Positions 1 to 5,720 of a DNA stretch of 7,856 bases are shown in pieces. The notes under the pieces are model-generated. The model saw nothing but the letters and a program-made list of their open reading frames with translations. It searched no databases and was not told the origin of the DNA. Position 1 is the stretch's first letter. Every line of letters begins with the position of its first letter. Source of the DNA: Promethearchaeia archaeon (GTDB taxonomy: Archaea > Asgardarchaeota > Lokiarchaeia > Sigyniarchaeales > SOKP01); assembly GCA_029856295.1 (NCBI GenBank), contig JAHQWS010000091.1, forward strand, positions 1 through 7,856, given 5' to 3'. The position numbers and the translations under genes are program-made.

Positions 1-2
1 GA

Positions 3-392
3 AGAACTACAATGGAGAAGGCAGCAGCAGCTAATCACTTAGGTTACTTGAAAGATAAAAGAGCAACTAATTCTTTGGCTAAAGTCCTAAAATCGGAAAA
101 AGATCCCATAGTTATAAATCGAATTATTGAAGCTATGGGTGAGATTCAAGATGTTAGGGGAACAAAGCTGATTGTGGATGTTTTAAAAAAAGAGTTGGAA
201 TTACCAGAAGATCAGCAAGATAAACAGAGGATATTTTTAATCATTGAAAGTTTAATGAAAATCGGAGATAAAAGAGCACTTGAACACTTAGGCGTTTTAC
301 TAGACTCCTGCGATAATGAGATTCGAAACTTAACCATGGAAGCTTTTGAATGCATTGACCCAAATTGGAAAAATCATATTAAAAAACTCTAA
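3..392 (+). CDS. HEAT-repeat protein, 5' end outside the window
   Basis: This is the C-terminal part of an alpha-helical repeat protein of the HEAT / PBS-lyase type, a family that acts as a protein-binding scaffold. The frame is open to the left edge. An internal ATG at 12 exists, but the residues around it already sit inside a repeat, so the real start is probably upstream. Counting from that ATG, repeats can be seen at about residues 1-28 (LGYLKDKRA), 29-62 (AMGEIQDVRG), 68-103 (LMKIGDKRA) and a last partial one to about 118. Each shows the helix-turn-helix pattern with the G-x-x-x-D-x-R turn. It ends with a TAA at 390-392. No catalytic motif, signal peptide or membrane segment is visible in this fragment. 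The binding partner cannot be told, and a link to the redox genes downstream is unproven, because the next gene has its own TATA-like element. Confidence 0.8.
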   Translation, partial: RTTMEKAAAANHLGYLKDKRATNSLAKVLKSEKDPIVINRIIEAMGEIQDVRGTKLIVDVLKKELELPEDQQDKQRIFLIIESLMKIGDKRALEHLGVLLDSCDNEIRNLTMEAFECIDPNWKNHIKKL

Positions 393-410
393 ATATTTGA
401 TTAAACAAAT

Positions 411-420
411 TATATTAATA
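411..420 (+). promoter_or_regulatory. TATA-like box for the glutaredoxin/FDR pair
   Basis: TATATTAATA lies in the 59-base gap after the HEAT gene. At usual archaeal spacing it would start transcription near 441, giving a leader of about 10 bases before the ATG at 452. No SD precedes that ATG, which agrees with a short-leader transcript. The whole region is AT-rich, so the call is tentative. Confidence 0.4.
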
Positions 421-451
421 GAAATCTTAATTCAAAAAAAATTTGATTTTT

Positions 452-775
452 ATGACTACAGAAGAATTAATAGATAACTTAGCAGTTCAAGTTGAGGGGG
501 AAAATGCAAAAAGAGAAATCGTAATTTTCACCCTTAGCACCTGCATGTGGTGCAAAAAGTGTAAGACTTGGTTGAAGGGTCGTAATATAAAATACCGCTA
601 TGTAGACATGGATAAAATTCAAATGTCTCAAAAATCCGAAATATTAGAATTTCTGAGAACTAATTATCAAAACCGAATTTCATATCCGTTCATGGTGTGC
701 GACGATAAAGATGTTGTAGTAGGATATGACCCGAATAAATACGAAGAATTAATGAATCAGGGAGGGGAGGCATAA
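452..775 (+). CDS. Glutaredoxin-like thiol-disulfide oxidoreductase
   Basis: A 107-residue thioredoxin-fold protein of the archaeal glutaredoxin-like type. After a short N-terminal helix, the strand VIFTLSTC leads into the redox motif C31-M-W-C34, with an extra C37 one helical turn later. The cis-proline loop is S-Y-P79-F, and the region ends with VVVGYDPNKYEEL, the usual final strand and helix. It is probably cytosolic, with no signal peptide. I chose the ATG at 452 because the TTG at 443 would add only three residues and lies in an A/T tract. The stop codon overlaps the ATG of the next gene by one base, and the next gene's SD lies inside this coding region, so the two are translationally coupled. 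The partner is an FDR-type reductase. In Methanosarcina acetivorans an FDR reduces the glutaredoxin-like methanoredoxin, so the same relation is likely here. The substrate is unknown. Confidence 0.85.
   Translation: MTTEELIDNLAVQVEGENAKREIVIFTLSTCMWCKKCKTWLKGRNIKYRYVDMDKIQMSQKSEILEFLRTNYQNRISYPFMVCDDKDVVVGYDPNKYEELMNQGGEA
761..770 (+). promoter_or_regulatory. Strong Shine-Dalgarno for the FDR catalytic subunit
   Basis: GGAGGGGAGG ends four bases before the ATG at 775 and lies inside the last codons of the glutaredoxin gene. It fixes the start of the next gene and supports co-translation of the two proteins. Confidence 0.8.
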
Positions 776-1146
776 TGGACATGGAAACAAAGGAGGGAAT
801 GCTTCAGTATTGTAAACAAGTAGCCAAAAAGAACGGATGGATATTAAACAAAGATCAAAAAACGTTAGATGATCTGATTGACGGGCTCGTAGATAATAAG
901 AAAAATTTGGGATACCAATCATGTCCCTGCCGTTTAGCCTGCGGTAAACGAGAATTGGATAGGGATTTAATATGTCCATGTGATTATGCTCAAAAAGATG
1001 TTCCCGAGTTTGGGGCTTGTTATTGCAATTTATATATGCGAAGAGATTATTACGAGACTATTGAAAAAGAATACGTACTTGTACCTGAGAGACGCCCCGT
1101 TGAAAAAGAGAATGCTGCCTTAGAATATATTAATGAACAGATGTAA
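775..1146 (+). CDS. Ferredoxin:thioredoxin/disulfide reductase, catalytic subunit (FTR-beta / FDR type)
   Basis: A 123-residue protein of the FTR catalytic (beta) family, which uses a [4Fe-4S] cluster next to an active-site disulfide to reduce protein disulfides with electrons from ferredoxin. The cysteine pattern is C50-P-C52, C67-P-C69 and C82-Y-C84. By family analogy C50, C67, C69 and C82 hold the cluster, and C52 and C84 form the redox disulfide. C56 is extra. Plant and cyanobacterial enzymes have CHC where this has CYC. The same His-to-Tyr change is known in the archaeal FDR of Methanosarcina. That enzyme carries a rubredoxin domain, which is absent here, and no plant-type variable (alpha) subunit is encoded nearby. 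The spacing differs from the plant type: 14 residues between the CPC pairs and 12 before CYC. It is coupled to the upstream glutaredoxin gene, its likely substrate. The fold assignment is secure; the partners are inferred. Confidence 0.9.
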   Translation: MDMETKEGMLQYCKQVAKKNGWILNKDQKTLDDLIDGLVDNKKNLGYQSCPCRLACGKRELDRDLICPCDYAQKDVPEFGACYCNLYMRRDYYETIEKEYVLVPERRPVEKENAALEYINEQM

Positions 1147-1190
1147 AAATTCACTATTTTTAATTACTTTTTATTTTCAATTTTTTTATC
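1147..1190 (+). terminator. T-rich stop region after the FDR gene
   Basis: Several T runs follow the stop codon, including five T at 1157-1161, five at 1168-1172 and seven at 1181-1187. Consecutive T tracts without a GC-rich stem are the usual archaeal intrinsic stop. A separate promoter follows downstream, which supports a transcription boundary here. Confidence 0.45.
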
Positions 1191-1192
1191 TT

Positions 1193-1212
1193 AAAATGCA
1201 TTAGCATTTTTT
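1193..1212 (+). terminator. Hairpin with T tail (possible second terminator)
   Basis: AAAATGC at 1193-1199 and GCATTTT at 1204-1210 form a perfect 7-bp stem around the loop ATTA. The T run continues to 1212, giving six T in a row. It sits between the FDR gene and the promoter of the small gene. The stem is AT-rich and weak, and its near symmetry means it could also be a binding site for a regulator. Confidence 0.35.
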
Positions 1213-1227
1213 AACGTTTATTCAATA

Positions 1228-1237
1228 TTTTATAAAG
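1228..1237 (+). promoter_or_regulatory. TATA box of the small acidic gene
   Basis: TTTTATAAAG matches the archaeal TATA pattern well. At normal spacing, transcription would begin near 1259. That is after the ATG at 1253 and about 14 bases before the ATG at 1274, so it favours the later start for the small gene. Confidence 0.5.
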
Positions 1238-1273
1238 CTAATTTTTATTTATATGAGTGTAATATTTTATATT

Positions 1274-1435
1274 ATGACCGATAAAGAATTGACTGAAGAT
1301 GAATTAGAGAAAGAAATGGATAAAGCCTTTAAAGAAGGTGAGGCTAAACGAGACAACTGTGGCACAGCCTTGCCATCTAGTAAAGAAGTTGGCATTCAAA
1401 GAACAAATGTAAAACTGAAAGAAAAAAAAGATTAA
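1274..1435 (+). CDS. Small hydrophilic protein of unknown function (53 aa)
   Basis: I do not recognise this protein. It is short and highly charged. Residues 1-27 are acidic and probably form one amphipathic helix, with L6, L11, M15, A18 and F19 on one face. A turn N28-C29-G30 carries its only cysteine, and the tail is lysine-rich (KLKEKKD). There is no membrane segment or metal-binding motif. An ATG at 1253 would add the seven residues MSVIFYI, but the TATA box position favours 1274, and neither start has an SD. A good promoter upstream and a T-rich tract downstream suggest a separate transcript. It lies between two redox operons, so a role as a small partner or regulator is possible but unproven. 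A chance reading frame cannot be excluded. Confidence 0.5.
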   Translation: MTDKELTEDELEKEMDKAFKEGEAKRDNCGTALPSSKEVGIQRTNVKLKEKKD

Positions 1436-1440
1436 TAACA

Positions 1441-1470
1441 TCTTATTTAATTTTTTTTAAATTATTTTTA
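1441..1470 (+). terminator. T-rich tract after the small gene
   Basis: Just downstream of the small gene's stop there is a run of eight T at 1451-1458 and a second T5 run at 1465-1469. This fits an archaeal T-tract terminator. The same stretch may also supply the TATA element of the following operon. Confidence 0.35.
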
Positions 1471-1489
1471 AACACACTGTTTATATAAT
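1451..1489 (+). promoter_or_regulatory. Promoter region of the CCG-protein pair
   Basis: Two TATA-like elements are present. TTTTTTAAATTA (1453-1464) would place the transcript start near 1484 and leave room for the SD at 1491. TTTATATAA (1480-1488) matches the consensus better but would start transcription after the ATG at 1503. I favour the first, but the sequence does not settle it. Confidence 0.35.
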
Positions 1490-1490
1490 C

Positions 1491-1496
1491 AAGGTG
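1491..1496 (+). promoter_or_regulatory. Shine-Dalgarno deciding the start of the first CCG protein
   Basis: AAGGTG lies six bases before the ATG at 1503. It also contains the in-frame GTG at 1494, which would add only three residues. The SD spacing makes 1503 the more likely start. Confidence 0.6.
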
Positions 1497-1502
1497 CTTT
1501 TT

Positions 1503-2495
1503 ATGGGAGATTATTTAAAATATCCTAAGGAAAGAAAAAAATATCCAACAGAGGAAGTTGATCCTACCCATTTTTACAGTGATAATGAAGTAAAAGAAAT
1601 GGTCAATAACATTAATAAAATCGAATTTACTCAGGATGATTACTTAAAAATATATAATTGTGTCGATTGCGGACTCTGTGAAACTGAAATGGAACGCATT
1701 AAATTAAAGGAAAAATTTCTCTCTCAAGGCTTCACTCTTGAAGGTTTGGAAGAGATGCGCGAAAGTTTCAGAAATTTTCGAACACCTTATCCGACAAATA
1801 AAATGAGAATAAAAATTCCTGATGGAATTCCTAAAGAATCAGATACACTCTATTTTATGGGTTGTCTTTCAACTATCAGAATTCCCCGTTATACTGAACA
1901 TTCTCTACAATATTTATTAAACCTAGGCATTGATTTCACTATCTTAGACACAGAAATCTGCTGTGGCTGGCCGTGGTTTGCATCGGGATCCATGGAAGAA
2001 TTTGAAACGTGTAAGAAAGAGAATATTGAAATCTTCAAGAAATTTAAAAAAGTTATTTGTCTATGCCCGGCATGTTATTTCCTATTTAATGAATTCTATA
2101 AACCTGAGATAGATACAAATATTGTATTTGACTTTGTCGGAGATTATCTAAAACCATCAGAATCTAAAAAATCTGGAATAGTTGAAGTTCAGCATCTTTG
2201 TCAATTAATAAATCGCGGACGAGATGATGTTTCAGAAACTGTAGATCACATATTGAAAGAAAGTGGTTATAATGTAGCAGATGTTCCGCATTGGTGTTGT
2301 GGAGGGGGTTTGGGCTATATGCATCGGACGGATATTATTGAGGCCGTTGCTAGAAAGAGAATAGAGGATTTTAACAGAGATGACGTAGATTTTGCCACGA
2401 CTTATTGCCCAAGCTGCTGGTGGATATTACGTAGATTTAGTAAACAATGCAAAATTCATCCTAAAGCTAAAGATATATTTGAATTGCTCCTATGA
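1503..2495 (+). CDS. CCG-domain iron-sulfur protein, HdrD-like, with a reduced ferredoxin motif (paralog 1)
   Basis: A 330-residue protein related to the HdrB/HdrD family, whose CCG domains bind noncubane [4Fe-4S] clusters and reduce disulfides or pass electrons. Both CCG motifs are complete: C121-x31-C153-C154-x33-C188-x2-C191 and C233-x31-C265-C266-x35-C302-x2-C305. Ahead of them is C53-x2-C56-x2-C59, which looks like the second ferredoxin motif of an HdrC-type domain. The fourth cysteine and its following proline are missing, and the first ferredoxin motif is absent. The stretch from about 82 to 121 (R-T-P-Y then FMGC) resembles the linker of HdrD/GlpC-type proteins. There is no signal peptide or membrane helix, so it is probably cytosolic or attached to a partner. 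It overlaps the next gene by ATGA, and that gene is its own paralog, which suggests a heterodimer. The physiological substrate is unknown, and no HdrA is visible in the window. Confidence 0.85.
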   Translation: MGDYLKYPKERKKYPTEEVDPTHFYSDNEVKEMVNNINKIEFTQDDYLKIYNCVDCGLCETEMERIKLKEKFLSQGFTLEGLEEMRESFRNFRTPYPTNKMRIKIPDGIPKESDTLYFMGCLSTIRIPRYTEHSLQYLLNLGIDFTILDTEICCGWPWFASGSMEEFETCKKENIEIFKKFKKVICLCPACYFLFNEFYKPEIDTNIVFDFVGDYLKPSESKKSGIVEVQHLCQLINRGRDDVSETVDHILKESGYNVADVPHWCCGGGLGYMHRTDIIEAVARKRIEDFNRDDVDFATTYCPSCWWILRRFSKQCKIHPKAKDIFELLL

Positions 2496-3496
2496 ATGAT
2501 TCCAAACAAGAAGGATTTTATTGTCCTTGCAGAGAAGCAGATCCCGATCATTTTATTACTAATGAAGAAGTCAAACTGCTCATTGAAAGCAATTATACTT
2601 TCAAGCAAGATGATTATTTAAGAGTTTACAATTGCATCCATTGCAATGATTGCGGTACTTCAGAGGAAAGATTTCTTTTAAAAGAGAAATTTTTAAAGGA
2701 TGGAGGAAAAATAAAAGGTTTAAATGATTTTATCAATGCGTTAGAAACATATGGTACACCTTTTACAAAAAATAAGAGTCGTGTTAAAATTCCGAGTGGG
2801 ATACCTAACAAATCCGATACCCTCCTATATCTTGGTTGTTTTACTACTGTGAAAACTCCAATATATGCTGAGAACCTTATAAAATATTTATTACATAAAA
2901 AAATAGATTTTACTCTTTTGGATGAAGAACTATGTTGCGGATATCCAATTTTATGTAATGGGGCGATAGACACTTACCATAAGTTAGTTAATAAAAATAG
3001 AACAATCTTGAAAGAAAAAGGATTTAAAAAAATAATTATGGCCTGTCCAAGCTGTTATATGGTCTTTAAAAAAGAATTTAGCATGATGGATCTCGAAATT
3101 AAATATTTTACAGAATTTCTCACTCCTGCTGAAAAGAAGAAGTCAGGCAATTTAATTATGCAACACGCATGTCCTCTAAGAAATGGAGAAATTCCCGGAA
3201 TTGTTGAGAATTTAGAAAATTTATACGGAGAGAGTGGATATAATTTATACACAAAAGTTCCAAAAACGTGTTGCGGTGGTGGTGTAGGTCATCAACTAAG
3301 AACTGATATCATTGAAACGATAGCACTGAAGAGAATGGATGATTTTAAGGAGGAAAGTGGATATTTTGAAAAAACAAGTGAAGAAAATAGTTTTATTACA
3401 ACATATTGTCCTGATGCTTACTGGATTTTAAAAGTATATGGACGAAAAAAGAAGATCCCATTTAAACTAAGAGATCTGTGTGATTTACTGCTTTAA
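2492..3496 (+). CDS. CCG-domain iron-sulfur protein, HdrD-like, with a degenerate second CCG motif (paralog 2)
   Basis: A 334-residue paralog of the gene upstream, sharing blocks such as QDDYL, YNC, KIP-x-GIP, DFT-x-LD and RTDIIE in the same order. It also carries a three-cysteine motif, C48-x2-C51-x2-C54, without the fourth cysteine. The first CCG motif is complete: C116-x31-C148-C149-x35-C185-x2-C188. In the second, C227-x32-C260-C261 is kept, but about nine residues are inserted before the last element, which reads C306-P-D-A309 instead of CPxC. One expected cluster ligand is therefore missing, with D308 as a possible substitute. An extra C11-P-C13 lies near the N-terminus. The ATG overlaps the stop of paralog 1 by four bases, so the two are made together and may form an uneven pair, one subunit with two full sites and one with a changed site. 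Function is inferred from the family only. Confidence 0.85.
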   Translation: MNDSKQEGFYCPCREADPDHFITNEEVKLLIESNYTFKQDDYLRVYNCIHCNDCGTSEERFLLKEKFLKDGGKIKGLNDFINALETYGTPFTKNKSRVKIPSGIPNKSDTLLYLGCFTTVKTPIYAENLIKYLLHKKIDFTLLDEELCCGYPILCNGAIDTYHKLVNKNRTILKEKGFKKIIMACPSCYMVFKKEFSMMDLEIKYFTEFLTPAEKKKSGNLIMQHACPLRNGEIPGIVENLENLYGESGYNLYTKVPKTCCGGGVGHQLRTDIIETIALKRMDDFKEESGYFEKTSEENSFITTYCPDAYWILKVYGRKKKIPFKLRDLCDLLL

Positions 3497-3519
3497 TTAA
3501 CATCCTTATTTTAGTATTT

Positions 3520-3538
3520 CATTAAGAAATTTTTAATG
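3520..3538 (+). terminator. AT-rich hairpin after the CCG pair
   Basis: CATTAA (3520-3525) and TTAATG (3533-3538) can pair around a 7-base loop that contains T residues. It begins 23 bases after the stop codon of paralog 2. The stem is weak and lacks a long T tail, so a role in ending transcription is only a possibility. Confidence 0.25.
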
Positions 3539-3575
3539 TATAATCCAAATCTTTAAAAAATAAATTAGGATTACG

Positions 3576-3586
3576 TTTTTTATAAG
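3576..3586 (+). promoter_or_regulatory. TATA box for the disulfide oxidoreductase gene
   Basis: TTTTTTATAAG would place a transcript start near 3607, ahead of an SD (AAGAGG, 3620-3625) and the TTG at 3634. A short inverted repeat, TAATCC (3541-3546) and GGATTA (3568-3573), lies just upstream and could be an operator. That second reading is weak. Confidence 0.45.
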
Positions 3587-3619
3587 ACTTGAACTGAAAA
3601 CTATTTAATAAATTAGCTT

Positions 3620-3625
3620 AAGAGG
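3620..3625 (+). promoter_or_regulatory. Shine-Dalgarno deciding a TTG start
   Basis: AAGAGG sits eight bases before TTG 3634. A TAA at 3619-3621 closes the frame upstream. No ATG or GTG lies between it and the FAD-binding motif except the ATG at 3652, which would cut into the first beta strand. The TTG start is therefore well supported. Confidence 0.7.
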
Positions 3626-3633
3626 CAGTAGAA

Positions 3634-4974
3634 TTGGTTGAATATGATTTAATGATTCTCGGTGCAGGAACTTCTGGACTTCCTACGTCTAGATTAGCTG
3701 CAGGAAAGGGTAAAAACATATTATTAGTAGGAGATAGACCCATCGGAGGAAAATGTATTAATTACGGTTGTACCCCTACTAAAGCATTACTGTACGCTAC
3801 AAAATTATTTAGAGAGGTTCAAAAAGCCAAAAATTATGGAGTAAAGATGGGTGAAATTAGTATAAGTTTTAATGATGCTATGGATTATACAAGAAATCTT
3901 GTTCATAATGCGGTGGAACAAAATGAAGAACGATTAGCTAAGTTTGAAAATATCCAATTTATTGAAAGTAGAGGGAAATTTGTAAATGAATCAGATGTCG
4001 AAATTAGTGGAGAAACTTATGACTCTAAAGCTATACTTATAGCTACGGGTGCCAAGAATTTTATTCCACCAGTTAAAGGTCTTGAAAATATTTCTTATTT
4101 AAACAATAAAAATATTTGGAAATTAGAGAATCTTCCACAATCAATTGGATTTGTAGGGGGTGGATTCATTTCATGTGAATTTGCTTCGATTTTTAATGCA
4201 TTTGGAAGTGAAGTTCATGTTTTTGAACGCAACCTTAAAGTAATAACAAGAGCAGATGAATTAATATCAGAGAGTTTAAATCAATATTTCATTGAAGACG
4301 GAATCAAAATTCATGCTAATTCAAATATAGATGGAATTAAAACTGAGGGTGACAATATTTTGGTTGATCTAGGAGAGCAACGTTCTATTCAAGTTGAAGA
4401 GCTAATGATTGCGACAGGATTTCAAGGAAATACTGAAACATTAAATGGTGATGCTGCAAAAATAGAAATTGATAATAGAGGGTATGTAGTTGTAAATAAT
4501 TTACTTGAAACAAGTAATTCAAAAGTGTGGGCAATTGGAGATGTTGTGGGAAAGCAGCAATTTACTCATATGGCTTTAAAAGAATCTAAAGCTGTAGTAC
4601 AAAATATGTTCGGTGATTCTAAAGTAGCAGTAAGATTTGAGAATATACCCTATGCTGTTTTTACCGATCCCCCCATTGGATCTGTGGGCAAAACAGAATA
4701 TGAGCTTAAGCAAAAAGAAGTAAGCTATGAAGTAGCGCATACAGAGTTACCAAGATGCTCGAGGGGAGTTATAATGCAACTTAAAAGGGGACATGTAAAA
4801 ATTTTACACAACAACAAAGAAATTTTCGGTGCACATATTATAGGAGAAGATTCGGATAATTTAATACATGAACTTGTTCCACTAATTGGTCTCCAGAATG
4901 GCTGGGAGATTTTTAACCAAACGATACATGCCCACCCAACCTTATCAGAAATTTTTAATAATTTACAGAAATAG
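3634..4974 (+). CDS. Class I pyridine nucleotide-disulfide oxidoreductase (dihydrolipoamide dehydrogenase / mercuric reductase-like)
   Basis: A 446-residue flavoprotein that moves electrons between NAD(P)H, FAD and a substrate disulfide. The FAD site is G10-x-G12-x2-G15. The redox-active pair is C41-x4-C46 within GGKCINYGCTPTKA. The nucleotide site G175-G-G177-F-I-S is followed by E198 at the end of the second strand, which favours NADH over NADPH. A late GDV motif contacts FAD. The C-terminal H-A-H434-P-T-L-S-E439 is the active-site base and its partner glutamate, supplied across the dimer. All catalytic elements are present, and the length is slightly short for the family (about 450-475). 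It starts at TTG with a clear SD. No 2-oxoacid dehydrogenase E1/E2 or lipoate protein gene is visible here, so a role as E3 is not supported by context. Reduction of a low-molecular-weight or protein disulfide is equally likely. The next gene is convergent. Confidence 0.88.
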   Translation: MVEYDLMILGAGTSGLPTSRLAAGKGKNILLVGDRPIGGKCINYGCTPTKALLYATKLFREVQKAKNYGVKMGEISISFNDAMDYTRNLVHNAVEQNEERLAKFENIQFIESRGKFVNESDVEISGETYDSKAILIATGAKNFIPPVKGLENISYLNNKNIWKLENLPQSIGFVGGGFISCEFASIFNAFGSEVHVFERNLKVITRADELISESLNQYFIEDGIKIHANSNIDGIKTEGDNILVDLGEQRSIQVEELMIATGFQGNTETLNGDAAKIEIDNRGYVVVNNLLETSNSKVWAIGDVVGKQQFTHMALKESKAVVQNMFGDSKVAVRFENIPYAVFTDPPIGSVGKTEYELKQKEVSYEVAHTELPRCSRGVIMQLKRGHVKILHNNKEIFGAHIIGEDSDNLIHELVPLIGLQNGWEIFNQTIHAHPTLSEIFNNLQK

Positions 4975-4980
4975 TTCCCC

Positions 4981-5000
4981 TTAAATTTAATTTGGTTTTT
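4981..5000 (+). terminator. Convergent gene end with T-rich stretch
   Basis: Only 27 bases separate the stops of the two convergent genes. They contain the palindrome TTAAATTTAA (4981-4990) followed by the T-rich TTTGGTTTTT. This could end plus-strand transcription. No equally good signal is seen for the minus strand, whose transcripts may run into the opposite gene. Confidence 0.3.
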
Positions 5001-5001
5001 A

Positions 5002-5700
5002 TCAATAACCAATATAGAATTCTTCTCTTATAATATGCATTGGAACACAAATATCATCTGTAAGAATTTTCTCAATCGTATTAACCATAGCTGGTGACCC
5101 CGAGACGAACCACATCCTATCCTCCCAATCTGGAACGTTTGATAGTATAAATTGCTCATTAATTCGACCTTTCCAACCCTTCCAACTTTCTTCTGGTTGA
5201 GAAAGAATATAAAAAACTTTAAAATTCTCTGCTGGTAGTGCTTCTAATTCAGTTTTAAAAGCTATATTATTTAAATTCCTATTACCATACAACAATACCA
5301 TGTCTATTTCAACTTGAGAATCAATAGCCCATTTTATATTTGATCTGGCAGCTGTAATTCCAATACCACCACAAAGAAAAGCAACTTTATTATATTTGTT
5401 AATTAAAGAAAAATTGCCTAAAATTGTGCTGATCCTTATTGTGGTTCCGATTGGTAATTGGTTTAATCTCTTTTTATACTCACTTTCCCGAATTTGGGTA
5501 GTGAATTCAACGAATGGTTCAGTTGGAGAGCTGGAGAACGAAAAATGATGGAATAATTCACCACCTTCTTCTTTCGGAATATAAAAATATGAAAATTGAC
5601 CAGGTAGATACTTTAAATCTTCTGGACGTTCAAAGCGGAAGCTTTTGATATCCTCCGTTCGTTCAATCTTTTCAATTAGTTTTACCTTCCATTCTGACAT
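5002..5700 (-). CDS. Ferredoxin-NAD(P) reductase-like FAD oxidoreductase
   Basis: A 232-residue protein of the ferredoxin-NADP reductase fold. The N-terminal beta-barrel (about 1-100) has the family's PGQF at 33-36 and the flavin-binding stretch H51-H-F-S54-FSSSP, where most members have R-x-Y-S. The second half is the NAD(P)-binding domain, with G111-G-I-G-I-T116 and YGNR further on. S200-G-S-P203 replaces the usual C-G-P, and the chain ends in aromatic residues (EEFYIGY). There is no cysteine cluster at the C-terminus, so it is not a PyrK-like or NfnA-like iron-sulfur type. The likely job is electron exchange between NAD(P)H and a ferredoxin or other carrier. It is the third gene of the minus-strand operon, 20 bases after the succinyl-CoA ligase alpha gene, and its ATG lacks a good SD. 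The electron partner is not shown by the sequence. Confidence 0.85.
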   Translation of the reverse strand: MSEWKVKLIEKIERTEDIKSFRFERPEDLKYLPGQFSYFYIPKEEGGELFHHFSFSSSPTEPFVEFTTQIRESEYKKRLNQLPIGTTIRISTILGNFSLINKYNKVAFLCGGIGITAARSNIKWAIDSQVEIDMVLLYGNRNLNNIAFKTELEALPAENFKVFYILSQPEESWKGWKGRINEQFILSNVPDWEDRMWFVSGSPAMVNTIEKILTDDICVPMHIIREEFYIGY

Positions 5701-5720
5701 AGGGCTTAGTAATTATTTGA

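Noticed and set aside
443..451. TTG 443 as start of the glutaredoxin
   Set aside because: It adds only three residues, has no SD, and an ATG follows at 452 at a good distance from the TATA-like box.
749..979. Minus-strand open frame across the FDR gene start
   Set aside because: It is the antisense shadow of the FDR cysteine region and SD, with no family resemblance.
2626..2973. Minus-strand open frame opposite the second CCG gene
   Set aside because: It lies wholly inside a well-supported gene on the other strand, has no recognisable domain and has no start signals.
3497..3633. Possible RNA gene or riboswitch in the gap before the oxidoreductase
   Set aside because: Only short AT-rich pairings are visible. 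No tRNA-like arms, conserved riboswitch core or GC-rich structure can be seen.
4725..5012. Minus-strand open frame across the end of the disulfide oxidoreductase
   Set aside because: It overlaps the conserved HAHPTLSE end of the plus-strand gene and the convergent junction, and shows no domain.
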